From Paulinella micropora (Eukaryota > Cercozoa > Imbricatea > Euglyphida > Paulinellidae), in assembly GCA_019918135.1 (NCBI GenBank), contig WBZZ01004158.1, positions 219,001 through 283,000 on the forward strand: 64,000 bases of DNA, written 5' to 3'. Positions within the stretch are counted from its first letter, which is position 1. Each line of letters begins with the position of its first letter. Both the position numbers and the translations under genes were made by a program. The notes under the pieces are model-generated. The model saw only the letters and a program-made list of their open reading frames with translations. It was not told the DNA's origin and made no database searches. Of this stretch, positions 49,606 to 59,337 are shown in pieces.

Positions 49606-50926
49606 TCAGAGTGCAATCACGTGGCTACCTTCGAAAGGGTTGCGAGCGGTGGCTACCCAGCCCTTAAACTTGCCCCCCCACTGACTCAGCACGAGTTCCT
49701 GGCTAAAGGCAAAGGCTAGCGGCGCCAGCCGAGGGCCTTCATACTCGAGCACGTCCCAGATCAGCTGCTGGTGCCAGGGCCGCGCGTTCCACTCGAGGTA
49801 CTGCACCAACGCGGGCGCCCACACGAACGCTGCTTGCTCCACCACGGGGCGGGGGCTCCGCCCACTTCCTGGTAGCTGCCGTCCGCCTGCCTCACGAGCT
49901 CGACGCCCTGGCGCGAGTACTGGCAGCCCTTGACGGCCCGCAGCACCGAACCGTCGCCCAACGCGTGCGTCAGCGCCACGCCAACACCTACCTCGCTGCC
50001 GAGGCCCGTGACCGCACTCACCACCCCGTGGCCAATCAAAACGAGCTGCTGTGGCGACCACCACTGCAGCGGAGCGTGGAAGCGCCTCCGCGGGACGCGC
50101 AGCGGCCTAGGGACCCGCGGCGGCCTGGGGGGCGCGTGCTGGCCGGCCGGCCGCTGCCGGGCCGCGGTGGCGGAGCCCAGCGTGCCGCACGGCCACCGGA
50201 CCCTGAGCGACCTCCACTCGTGGTGCGCAGACAGGAAAGAGGGCGCGTTGGTCGCCAGTAGCTGTTGCGTCAGGAACAGGAGTTCTTCCGCGTCACGGTG
50301 CCTGGCCAGGTACCAGGCGACGGCCTCGCTGTGTACGTACACGGTAGTAGTCGCGCCGTCGGCCTCCTCGAAGCGCCCCTCTGCCACGTACAAACGCCGC
50401 TCTTCCCGGCGCAGCCGCTGCCCGTCCGGCAAGAGCCAGCCCGGGAACAGCGTCGGCACGCGGGCCACCTGCGCCGGGGCGAATAGCGCGGTCACGGCGC
50501 CCTCGGCCAGCAGCTCGTCGTCGCGCCCGGTAGCAAACACGGTGCTCACGCGGGCCGGTTCCCACCACCTGGGCTCGTCCATGGCGGCGAACAGGCGCTT
50601 GAGTAACACGAAGTTGTACAGCAGGGAGTCACGGTAGCAGCCCGGGAGGAATTGCACGGCGTGGTGCCAGCTCCTGTCCACGAGCGCGAGCGTCCCCACC
50701 ACCCGGCGGTTGGCCAGCCTGGGCTCCGGCCTAGCCGGCGCGGCTAGGTGGACCGCGAACGCCAAGATGTGGCGCAGCAGGTCGGTGCCGAGGGCGCAGA
50801 ACCCAGTGCCGCCAGAGCGGCCAGCGGCGGCGGTCGGGCGGTCGCGGCCGGTGCCTTGGCGCTTGGCGCGGGGTACGGGTGGAAGCGGCGCGGCTGGCGG
50901 CGGGAGTTGGTGGCCTTCTTCAGCAT
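49606..50926 (-). CDS. F-box protein paralogue 2, frame interrupted
   Basis: Close paralogue of the gene ending at 47539. Met at 50926 (MLKKATNSRRQPRRFHPY) aligns with the start of copy 1, but the F-box (LGTDLLRHILAF...RRVVGTLALVDRSWHHAV, about 50660-50795) is in a different frame, as in copy 1. The body then reads without a break to near 49860. There a frameshift in a G/C run (GGGGCGGGGGCTCCG) moves it to the frame that ends NPFEGSHVIAL at TGA 49606-49608. The stop is followed by a short direct repeat (GAGTGCAATC twice). The presence of the same conserved C-terminus in both copies suggests functional constraint before damage. Confidence 0.6.
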
Positions 50927-51409
50927 AGCGGTGTTGGGGTACTTGGACTGGGGGCAGGGAGATCTTTTGTGCCAGAGCCACGGCGGTACGCAGCCGAGAG
51001 GGGGGCGCGCGCTCCCCGGCGTGCGCCCGTCGCCATGCGCCGCAGCGGACGCGCGCGCCGACAGACACGGGGGGGGGGGCGCCACACACGTGGACGCGTG
51101 ACCGCGCGCGCGTGGTCACGTTGGTAGGGGGCGGCGCGCGCCGTCGGGGACGCGCCGTCGGGGAGAGGGCGCCCCACACACGGCCATGTGAGCCCGCGCG
51201 CGCGGTCACACGGACGAGACGAGGAAGGGGGCGGTGTCGTCGGGGGGGGGGGCGCACCGGGCACGTGACCGGGCGCGGGAGAGGAGAGCCTGCCCCCGGC
51301 CCGGCCGCTTCCTTCTGCCCCCCCCTCTCCCCCCTGCCACGATTCCCCGCGGCACTGCTCCCGTGGCGCGGGAGTGACAGTACTAGGCCAAAGCGTTGCG
51401 TGCGGGTTC
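50927..51409. other. GC-rich divergent spacer
   Basis: No supported gene. It lies between F-box paralogue 2 (minus) and the next plus-strand gene. CGCGCGCG-rich with G runs at about 51068-51080 and 51240-51252. It probably holds both promoters. Confidence 0.35.
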
Positions 51410-53105
51410 ATGGCGGAGCAAGGGCCCCCCAAGCGGCTCAAGGCCGCGACAGATTATCCCCTGCGACACGACCCCGGCGCTCGCTGTGCACTATGCTTTG
51501 ATTGCCCAGCTACGCAGTGGCTGGCTCAAGCCTTGTGCGAAAAGAGTAAAAAAGACCTGTCCACCAGGGGCTTTACCGCTGCCCAGCTCACCGTCGAGAA
51601 TACCCTGTACCTCTATGCGCGGCCACTAGACCCCGTGCTCAATGCGGGGCCATTAAACGCCGGGCCCGAGAATCCTGCAGACTACCAACGCCTGGACCTC
51701 TTTGATCAAGTGCTGCGCTCGGCTCCGGACAGACTGCAGGTGGTGATAGTCGCCACGGGGACAGGTATCGAAGAAACTTTGGCCGAGCAGGCCTCCAAAC
51801 GGCTGTGGATGTTCGTGAAGCTGTTAGCGCGCTGGAAGCATACCAAGGGCTTGGCCTTGGGCTCGTACCAGCAGCTCGGCTCCCTGATCACACGGCTCAG
51901 ACACAGCTCCAGGCACGGCTCCCAACCCGATAGACCCCCAAGCTTTGCGGTAGCGCACATCAGTCAACCTCTAAGGGACTGCTCCTGGGACGGCAGCTCC
52001 CCTTTAGAGAGCTGGCTCGAAAAGACGCTGTGGAGGGCGCTCAAGTCTGAGTTCAAGGGTTTCGACGTGTCCAAGTCCCAGACGCACAAAATCTTTTCGA
52101 CGCAACGCGAGTCCTGTGGTGGTGGGGCAAACAGATGCTGGACGATGGCTACGTAGCTCACGCGTTGTTAGTTCACGCGTTGTCACTGGCGCGAGGGTCA
52201 CGAAGACCACGCGTGTTGGGCCCTGCCGACGTGAAGCTGGCAATACAGGAGCCGGACGACGCTATGGGTCCTCGTGAATTGGACAAATGGAAGATGTTCG
52301 ACACCACTGTGCTCCACAATGTCCGCACCTTCAGACCCAATCGCCGCCTCTTCCGGGTACAGTCTGTGCTAGTACGAGAAGGGGATGGTGAGCAGGATAT
52401 TGATGAGGACTGGAGCAAGATACTGACTAAACTATTGGAGAACCACCCCGATGCTGAAAGTCTGGAAGCCGATGGATGCCTGGATTCTGCCACTGAGGTT
52501 CGGGTCTGGTACCCAACACAGAGCGCCTGTTCTAGTTTACGGCTGGCTTTATGGAACATGACCGAGCTGACGATATCGTGGAAAAAGCCACTGATCCCCC
52601 TAAGCGCCACCGCGAAGGCGCGGGCCCTGGAGGTTTTGACACTTGATAGGCTACAACAGGTTATACTCTCTCCGGATGCCACGTGGCCTGACACCGACCG
52701 AGAGTTTCGACTGACCGTGGATTGTGGACGCTACCAGCCGGACGAGGGCGGGGCTCCCATCACGGATGCTGAGGGGGGCTCAGGGTTATTCACGCTGACG
52801 ACAGCGGGCCACTGCCCAACGTGGTGATTACCCTACGTTCTACGAAGCCGCAAGGAGACAAGCCTCTGTTTCTTCAGCTGGAGAGGTTTAGGGCCAAGTC
52901 TGTCTGCCTCCAAGGCACAGACGGCGACCTCGCCGAAGCAGCACAAGTCCGGAACTTTCGGCGCGTCAGACTCCGCCTAGTGGATATGCAAGGCGTGACA
53001 ATTATCAAGGCTCGGCACCTGCGCCTGTATCCGGTGGACTTAGCCTACGACGCAATGAGGCTAGCGGTAAACTTAGACAACTGTGTGGTAGAACGCGGCG
53101 GGTAA
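51410..53105 (+). CDS. Orphan repeat protein, two frameshifts
   Basis: From ATG 51410 (MAEQGPPKRLKAATDY, with a nuclear-localisation-like start) to TAA 53103-53105; about 560 residues. The N-terminal 230 residues are helical and unrecognised. A frame change near 52085-52100 leads to a segment with VLWWWGKQMLDDGYVAHALL, then beta-rich, LRR-like stretches (ESLEADGCLDSATEVRVW, LRLALWNMTELTISW). A second change near 52800 leads to the last 95 residues (NVVITLRSTKPQGDK, ARHLRLYPVDLAYDAMRLAV). The second half resembles the leucine-rich solenoid at the left end of the window in texture. GC content is lower than in the flanking spacers. ATTAAA follows at 53297. Function unknown. Confidence 0.5.
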
Positions 53106-53296
53106 GAGGGCTGGAAGGGGAAGGGGAGGACGGGCAGAGTGTGCTTTCTCTGCTACGCCACCGGGGGGGGGCCGGCCGGCGGCGAAGAAAGAGCCGCGGG
53201 GGCTGAGACCGGCATCCAGCAGGCGATTCGGCGCTTCTTCTCCGTGGTGCCTAGCCAGCGAGCGAGAGAATGGGAGTACCAGCGTAAGCAAACCTG

Positions 53297-53302
53297 ATTA
53301 AA
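53297..53302 (+). terminator. Poly(A) signal ATTAAA
   Basis: ATTAAA followed by an A run, 192 bases after the stop of the orphan repeat protein gene. Confidence 0.4.
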
Positions 53303-53491
53303 AAAAGCCAGGGCGCTACACAAGCTGGGGCCCGGCTCCGGGAAGGCCCCCTCCCTCTGTCCGGGCCTGCAGGTTCACGCAAGCTTTTTTTACGGGGGGC
53401 CGTCCGTCCCTTTGCTGCCGGCCGGAGAATTCGGGCCGGCCGCCGCTGCTGCGCCGAGCGGCCCGGAGCTAGGGTGCACAACTTGGTGGTT

Positions 53492-53497
53492 TTTATT
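53492..53497 (-). terminator. Poly(A) signal AATAAA on minus strand
   Basis: TTTATT on the plus strand; reads AATAAA 84 bases beyond the stop of the methyltransferase-like gene. Confidence 0.5.
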
Positions 53498-53580
53498 GAA
53501 AAGACTGAATCCTGAATCAGAGTAGTCCTCCCTAACGCGGGCCCGGCTTGCTCCCTGTCAGTGTGCGCGGGACTGCTGGC

Positions 53581-54864
53581 TCAGCCGCGGGGGTGGCCGG
53601 CGGCTGCGCCGAGCGGGCCGTGCAGGCGGAACAGCCAGAAACACATGGTGCCCGACGGCCGGTAGTCGAGCAGCGACGCCCGCCAGCCCGCCCCCCTCAG
53701 CAGGGCACCGAGCTCGGTGCTGTAGACCGCGCGCGTCAGCTCCAGCTCACCAGCGTGGCCGGTCAGCCATTCCAGCGCGCCGCGCCCGCCAAAGAACGTC
53801 AGCGCTAGCAACGAGCCCGGCCGGGGGTCCAGGTGAGCTAGCAGCCGGCGGATGGCGCGTGTGTTGCCGTGCAGCATGTTGCAAAAGTCCAGGTACGCTA
53901 CGTCCCAGCCGGCGGCCGGCGCACCCTCCTGCAGGAGGTCCTCGAGGGAGCGGCGGTGGACGCGGACGCCCGGCAGAGCCAACCGCTCGAGCTCGTCGCA
54001 CGTCTGCGGACAGAAGTTGGGGACGTCGGCCGACAGCGCCACGCCCAGCTCCTGCGCCACCTGCCCCAGCGCCCGGCAGCTCGCTCCCTCGGCCGCATCG
54101 AGCACTAGCGCCCGCAACGTCTGCCCCCGTACCCGCACCAACTCGCGCGCGTGGTGAGCCAGGCTGGCGTTGCAGGCCTCCTTGAAACCAGGGTCTCGGT
54201 CCCCGCTGAACGACTCTGGCCGATCCCGGGCCTGGGCGGCCGGCGCGGCCCCCTCCAGCCGCTCGGCCGCCTGGCGTAGCTCGGCGTCCAGTAGCGGGAC
54301 CGGCACGTACTCGCTCTTGCCCTTGTATTTGCCGGGCCCACGGTACACGACTTCGGCGTACAGCACACCCTCTAGCAGCCTGGCGCGGTGGCCCACTCGG
54401 TACTCGCCGGCGTGGTACCGCACGGCCCGGAGCCTGCCCTCCAGCACCGCGCGGGAGATGAGGGGCGTGCCGTTGATGACTTCCCAGCCCAGGAACCAGG
54501 CGGCGTCGCTGTCGCTGTGCAGCCGCTCGTCGGCCCAGGTGACGCACAACCCCTCGGCGCGGCCCCCGAGCCGGGCCTGCTCTTCGGCCTCCGCCTCGGA
54601 TGCGTACCACGTGGGCTTGTACGATATTACCAGCGGCGGGCCCGCGCCGCCGGGCCGAGGATCGCCTCCGTCGCGTAGGTCCTGCAGCTCTGACCCGTGG
54701 GCCCAGGCGCCCGCGGGGCGGAGCCTCCTGTTCTTGCGCGGTGGCTGGCGTTTGCGCCCGTGGGCCGCCGCGGCGCGAGGACGCTTGGCGGTGGCTGCCG
54801 CGGCGCGAGGACGCTGGGCGGTGGCCGCCGCCGGGACGCTGTTGGTCGGTGGGCTAGCTTGCAT
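53581..54864 (-). CDS. Methyltransferase-like protein with basic N-terminus
   Basis: Uninterrupted 427-aa frame; ATG 54864-54862 (MQASPPTNS), stop TGA at 53581. The first 60 residues are Ala/Arg/Lys-rich with two AAATAKRPRA-type repeats and HGRKRQPPRKNRRLRP, a strong nuclear-localisation-like or DNA-binding tail. Residues about 95-200 form a beta-rich module (SYKPTWYASEAEAEEQ, VINGTPLISRAV, YRVGHRARLLEGVLY). The C-terminal half looks like a class I methyltransferase Rossmann fold: LRALVLDAAEG in place of the glycine loop, then WDVAYLDFCNML and GSLLALTFF strands. The glycine-rich motif I is weak, so it may be an inactive relative. It could modify DNA, RNA or protein; the substrate is unknown. 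Divergent from the GTPase gene. Confidence 0.6.
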   Translation of the reverse strand: MQASPPTNSVPAAATAQRPRAAAATAKRPRAAAAHGRKRQPPRKNRRLRPAGAWAHGSELQDLRDGGDPRPGGAGPPLVISYKPTWYASEAEAEEQARLGGRAEGLCVTWADERLHSDSDAAWFLGWEVINGTPLISRAVLEGRLRAVRYHAGEYRVGHRARLLEGVLYAEVVYRGPGKYKGKSEYVPVPLLDAELRQAAERLEGAAPAAQARDRPESFSGDRDPGFKEACNASLAHHARELVRVRGQTLRALVLDAAEGASCRALGQVAQELGVALSADVPNFCPQTCDELERLALPGVRVHRRSLEDLLQEGAPAAGWDVAYLDFCNMLHGNTRAIRRLLAHLDPRPGSLLALTFFGGRGALEWLTGHAGELELTRAVYSTELGALLRGAGWRASLLDYRPSGTMCFWLFRLHGPLGAAAGHPRG

Positions 54865-55468
54865 GTCTGTTGAGCGCGGTGGGCGAGGACGAATTGTGAG
54901 TGGGGGTAAGCGTGCCAACCACCTCGCCCTCGCACGGGCTGGCGCGCGCCCGGGGTCACGGGCGGCCTGGCACACTCTCCCCCCTCCCGTACACACACGG
55001 CGCGCCAGCCCGCGGGGGTGGCTCGGCGTGCGCTCGGCGGGCGCTCGGCGGGCGCCTCCACCCGAGAGCGAGACAGCCACGGGAGCGACAGCACGGTGGG
55101 TTGCGCCGGCCGGTGGCCGGCGGCCGGCGGGGGGGGGGGCGCCGCCTCCCTCCCCCCCACACGCACGCCAGCCCGTGCGCGTGGAAGGGGGGGGCCTGGC
55201 GCGCGCCGGCCGGCGCGTCCACCGGCGGGAGAGAGAAGGACCTGGCGCGCGGGCCCGCCGCCTCCCCCCCCCCCCCGCCACGCACCCTCGCCCCCCGCCA
55301 CGCGGCTCCCCCCCCCCCTCGCGCCCCCTCCCACCGCCTTCCTCTTCCCCCCGCCGGCCCCTCACCGCGGGAAGGCGAGCCACGGGGGGCCTGCTCCTAG
55401 CTTCTCCCTCGTGTGCGCCGGTGCACGCCCGCTCACTATTCCGAGCGGGTAAGCCCAGGTTGTGCGCC
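54865..55468. other. GC-rich divergent promoter region
   Basis: No supported gene between the methyltransferase-like gene (minus) and the GTPase gene (plus). Contains G and C runs (about 55129-55139, 55265-55276) and repeated GCTCGGCGGGCGCTCGGCG. No TATA box seen. Confidence 0.4.
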
Positions 55469-56128
55469 ATGAGCAGCGACGGCAGCGGTAGCGTGGCCCA
55501 GGCCACCGCCCCCCCGGCGTATACGCACGTCAAGCTGCTGGTAGTGGGCGATTCCGGGACCGGTAAAACGAGCCTGCTGCAGCGCCTGGCCAGGGACCTG
55601 GCCCCCCCCGAAAGCATGTGTACGCCGACCCTCGGGGTGGACTTTGTCTTGTTGGATGTGGTGCGCCAGGGCAGGCCTGTCAAGCTGTGGTGTTGGGACA
55701 TGGCGGGACAGGATCGCTACTACACCATGGTGAACCAGTACTGGCAGAACACCGACGTAGCTTTGCTGTGCTACGACATGAGCAAGCCGGGCGCCCTCAA
55801 ATCGTTGTTTGCTAACTGGGTGCAGCCGGCCAAGGGCAAACTGCCCCCGCACTGCCAAATCGTACTTGTGGGCTGCAAGCAAGATAAGATTCATGCCCAC
55901 CACGCCGACGAGGTGCAACAACAAGCAGAAGCCGTCTTGGCCACCTTTGGCCAGCGGGCGCTCTGGACCAGCGCGCGCCAAGACCCCCAGAGCAAGTTGC
56001 TAGGCATGTTGTATCCCTACGTGGACCGGGAGCTGGGGCGGCCGCGTCCCGCCGACCCCGGCGAGACCATTGACCTAGCCAGCCCGGCGGGCGAGGGCGC
56101 CGCCCGCCAGAGCTGCTGTCAGCAGTAG
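55469..56128 (+). CDS. Rab/Ras-like small GTPase
   Basis: 219 residues, ATG 55469 to TAG 56126-56128, uninterrupted. G1 is GDSGTGKTS, the switch I region has TPTLGVDF, G3 is WDMAGQDRYY, G4 is GCKQDK and G5 is TSAR. The effector-side phrases (TPTLGVDF, WDMAGQDRY) are closest to Rab GTPases. G4 departs from the consensus NKxD because the Asn is a Cys; the Asp is kept. The C-terminus SCCQQ has the paired Cys expected for geranylgeranylation, so membrane anchoring is likely. Rabs direct vesicle traffic; a virus-encoded form could steer secretory or endosomal membranes. It may be a captured host gene. ATTAAA follows at 56223. Confidence 0.85.
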   Translation: MSSDGSGSVAQATAPPAYTHVKLLVVGDSGTGKTSLLQRLARDLAPPESMCTPTLGVDFVLLDVVRQGRPVKLWCWDMAGQDRYYTMVNQYWQNTDVALLCYDMSKPGALKSLFANWVQPAKGKLPPHCQIVLVGCKQDKIHAHHADEVQQQAEAVLATFGQRALWTSARQDPQSKLLGMLYPYVDRELGRPRPADPGETIDLASPAGEGAARQSCCQQ

Positions 56129-56222
56129 ACGCGCCTGCCGGCGGCAGCAGCCACGATTGTCCCGCCTGGGGAGCCCGGCCGCGGCCAGCGCGCGGGGAGG
56201 GGCTCCCCCGGTTCCTGTCCTG

Positions 56223-56228
56223 ATTAAA
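56223..56228 (+). terminator. Poly(A) signal ATTAAA
   Basis: ATTAAA lies 94 bases after the GTPase stop. Confidence 0.5.
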
Positions 56229-56335
56229 GAGCCATGATTCGACGGCGTTTTTTCTTGGGTCCTTGGCCAGGGCCCAGAGAGTAGACGAGAGGCACTGCGA
56301 GGGGCCAGCTGGAGCGGGGAGAGGGGGAAGGCGTA

Positions 56336-56390
56336 CCCCCTGGCTCGCTCTCCTACCCCTGGCTCGCTCTCCTACCCCTGGCTCGCTCTC
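56336..56390. repeat. Short tandem repeat, three units of about 19 bp
   Basis: CCCCTGGCTCGCTCTCCTA is repeated about three times in the leader region of the first secreted-protein gene; it is absent from the leaders of the two later paralogues. Confidence 0.6.
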
Positions 56391-56509
56391 CGTTCCTTCC
56401 CCTCTCCCTCCCCGGGCCGGCGCGGCCCCGGCGCGGGCGCCACGACGCACGGCCCGCCCCCCAACATCCTCCAACACTAGGCAAAATCACGCCCGCACAA
56501 GACGAAGAG

Positions 56510-58819
56510 ATGCACCTTGACCCCGCCCACCGGCTGTGGCGCCCGTGGCCCCTCCTCCTGCTGTGCGGCTGGCTGCGGGCCGCCGGCGCCGGATGCCCGT
56601 ACCCGCTCCAGTGCCCGACCCTAGAGGAGGCATGCCCCTCGGTCGTGTGCCCCGGCGGCGCCACGGTGCTCGAGCTTGAAACGGCGGCCCCGCACGACAC
56701 GTTCGTGTGGCCGCTCTGGCCGTCCGCCGCCCCGACGGCGCGCCGCCGCCGCCAGGCCCAGGCCGGGGCCGTCCCGACGTCGTTCACGGTCGACTGGGGG
56801 GACGGCTCGCCCCCCACGCCATGCCTGGACGCAGGCGCCGCGCCGTGCGTGCACACATACGCGGCGCCCGGCACGTACACGGTGATGGCGGACCCCGGCG
56901 GACGCTACCCCGTGCGCGGCTGGGCGCTCACGCCCGCGTGGCACGCCACGGCGCCCGCGGGCCTGCGGCTGCGTGCCGTGAGGCGGTGGGGGGAGCTGCG
57001 CTTCCACGCGACGAGCGGCTACCACCTGTACGCGGCGCCAGGGCTGGCATACGTGCCGCCGCTCAATTCGTTGGCGGACGCGGGGCTCGTGCAGAGCTGG
57101 GACTACAGCTTCGCTCGCCTGACCACTCTGTTGCCGGATCTGAGCTACGGGCTCAACGTGTCGGGCGCCGAGTCGGTGGTCGGCCTGTTCGAGAACTCCA
57201 CTGGCCTGCCTGGTCTGCGTGGCACGCAAGACTGGGACACGCGCCGGCTGCGCAACGCCAGCCGCGCGTTCGCGGGCCTGCCGGCGCTGACGGAGCTCGA
57301 CCTGTCGCGCTGGGACACCGCCCTGCTCGAGGACGTGAGCGAACTCTTTGCGGGTGGCTCGACGCTCACGTGGACGGGGGTCGGCGGCTGGACGTCGCTG
57401 CCGAGCCTGTCGCGCTTCTCAGGGCTGTTCCGAGGGTTAGGCAGCGACTTCCGGGAAGCGCTCACTGGCTGGTCGACGCCCACGCTCGCGCCGGGCTCGG
57501 CCGACTGCACACGGCTGGCGCCGTACACGGCGCTCGGTCAAGCGCACTGGCCCGCCGCGTGCTCGCGCTCGCTCTTCCTGGCGCTCGTGCGCACGCGCGT
57601 CCCAAACGCCGCGGCCACGCTGACGCTGTCGCCCACGGCCGGCCCCGGCCAGGGCGGCACGTACGGTGTGGACTGGGGGGACGGATCGGCGCCTGGCTCG
57701 TGCGCGCACGCCAACGGTGCGACGTGCAACCACACTTACGTGGGCACCGGCGACTACTGGCTGCGCCTGAGCGGCCGCGTGGACGGGCTGCGGTACGTAG
57801 AGGGCGCTTTCGTCGTGGACGTGGTGGCGTGGGGTGATGTGCAGCTGTACCATCCCACCGGCAGCACGACCCCGCTCTTCACGCGGGCGCCGTACGTTGC
57901 TGGTGCCAAGGAGTACCTGCTGCGCTACCTGGCGCCGACGGCCGGCTCGCGGGCCCTGCACGGCGTGGCGCCTGAGTACCTGCTCAGCTACATGAGGGAG
58001 TTCGTGGGCGATGCGCGCGACTGGGACTGGTCGTGGCTCACGCCCGCTATCCACCCCAATGGCTTCCTTCGCCTGTTCGAGTACTGCGCCAATTTCAACC
58101 AGGACCTCGACAGCTGGAACACGAGCGGCGTGGCCAGCCTCGCCTCCACCTTCCAGAATGCGTCGGCCTTCAACGGCAGCATCGGGGGCTGGGACACGAG
58201 CCAGGTCGCTAGCCTACAAGGAACGTTCCGTGGCGCGTACGCCTTTAACCGGCCGATCAGCGGCTGGAACACGAACAGAGTCACCAGCCTAATCATGACG
58301 TTCCGTGGCTCGTACGCCTTTAACCAGCCAATCGGCGGCTGGAACACGAGCATGGTCACCAGCCTAGAAATGACGTTTGCCGACGCGTACGCTTTTAACC
58401 AGCCGATCGGCGGCTGGAACACGAGCCGGGTCGCCGACCTATACGGGACGTTCCAGAACGCATACGCTTTTGACCAGCCGATCGGCGGCTGGAACACGAG
58501 CCGGGTCACCAGCCTATCTGGGACGTTCGCCTGTGATCCGATGGGCAAGTGTGCGTTTAACCAGCCGTTGGGCAGCTGGGACGTGTCGGCCGCCATGGCT
58601 ACTGGAGCGGGTGTAGGGAACACGTTCGCAGGCAATTGCGTCTTTGATCAGGACCTCAGGGCCTGGAACACAGCCCCCCCAGTCGACGCGAGTGTTTGCA
58701 CGGGGATGTTCCAACCTCACGGAATCTCCAAGCCTGGCGTAGGTATCCGGCCAAGCAACCTGCCCGCTCTCTGCAGTGGCTCCTACGAGCAAGGATGTGG
58801 TCCTTCTAAGTACCCCTAA
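56510..58819 (+). CDS. Secreted PKD/DUF285-type repeat protein 1, intact
   Basis: 769 residues, ATG 56510 to TAA 58817-58819. A signal peptide (PWPLLLLCGWLRAAGAG) is followed by a first PKD-like beta-sandwich (FTVDWGDGSPPTPC...HTYAAPGTYTV). Next is a stretch of BspA/DUF285-like leucine-rich units (LRNASRAFAGLPALTELDLSRWDT) and a second PKD-like domain (GVDWGDGSAPGSC...HTYVGTGDYWLRL). The final third is a run of DUF285 repeats of about 25 residues (AFNQPIGGWNTSRVTSL). The end has several Cys and no membrane helix. DUF285 repeats are known from bacterial and protist surface proteins and from some giant viruses. Release or attachment to the cell surface is inferred. The leader just before the ATG (CCAACACT..GC..GCCCGCACAAGA) is conserved in all three copies. 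Confidence 0.8.
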   Translation: MHLDPAHRLWRPWPLLLLCGWLRAAGAGCPYPLQCPTLEEACPSVVCPGGATVLELETAAPHDTFVWPLWPSAAPTARRRRQAQAGAVPTSFTVDWGDGSPPTPCLDAGAAPCVHTYAAPGTYTVMADPGGRYPVRGWALTPAWHATAPAGLRLRAVRRWGELRFHATSGYHLYAAPGLAYVPPLNSLADAGLVQSWDYSFARLTTLLPDLSYGLNVSGAESVVGLFENSTGLPGLRGTQDWDTRRLRNASRAFAGLPALTELDLSRWDTALLEDVSELFAGGSTLTWTGVGGWTSLPSLSRFSGLFRGLGSDFREALTGWSTPTLAPGSADCTRLAPYTALGQAHWPAACSRSLFLALVRTRVPNAAATLTLSPTAGPGQGGTYGVDWGDGSAPGSCAHANGATCNHTYVGTGDYWLRLSGRVDGLRYVEGAFVVDVVAWGDVQLYHPTGSTTPLFTRAPYVAGAKEYLLRYLAPTAGSRALHGVAPEYLLSYMREFVGDARDWDWSWLTPAIHPNGFLRLFEYCANFNQDLDSWNTSGVASLASTFQNASAFNGSIGGWDTSQVASLQGTFRGAYAFNRPISGWNTNRVTSLIMTFRGSYAFNQPIGGWNTSMVTSLEMTFADAYAFNQPIGGWNTSRVADLYGTFQNAYAFDQPIGGWNTSRVTSLSGTFACDPMGKCAFNQPLGSWDVSAAMATGAGVGNTFAGNCVFDQDLRAWNTAPPVDASVCTGMFQPHGISKPGVGIRPSNLPALCSGSYEQGCGPSKYP

Positions 58820-59337
58820 GTAGCGCAAGATTCAGGGGAACCCGGGGGGAGTAGTTCTTGGGAGGGGAGGGGGCGCTACAAGATTGCACCTGACGATGGC
58901 GGACCGACTGCGTGCGCCCTAGCAGCACAGGGAGGGGGGAGAGGACGCGAGACACTGTGAAGGCAGGCTCTGCTTGGTGGAAAAGAAGATCAAAAGAAAG
59001 GTGCGTCAGAAGCATCGTCACGCAGTCTCAATAAAAAGTAAGGAAATCTGATGTACGGGCCGGGGGGGCCTGCACAGCCACACGCCGGCGCCCGCAGGCG
59101 CTGTCTTGTAGCGCCGGATGAGAGCGGGCGGGGAGTCTGCGGTCGGCCGGCAGGGGGGGGGAGCGCGCTGCCTCCTCCCCGAGCAGGCCCCCACCCTCTC
59201 CTGCCCTGGCTCCCTCTCCTGTTATTCTCCGCCCCTCCCCGGGCCTCCCCACCGGCGCGACCCCGGTGCGGGCGCCCGGGCCGCCGCCCCAATATCCTCC
59301 AACACTGGGCAAGACTACGCCCGCACAAGAAGAAGAG
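58820..59337. other. Spacer between secreted-protein paralogues 1 and 2
   Basis: No gene. The first 220 bases are the 3' flank of copy 1 with AATAAA at 59030-59035. The rest is the GC-rich leader of copy 2. Parts match the spacer after copy 2 (GTGCGTC.GAAGCATCGTCAC), supporting duplication of a whole gene unit. Confidence 0.5.
59030..59035 (+). terminator. Poly(A) signal AATAAA
   Basis: AATAAAAAG 211 bases after the stop of secreted-protein gene 1. Confidence 0.45.
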
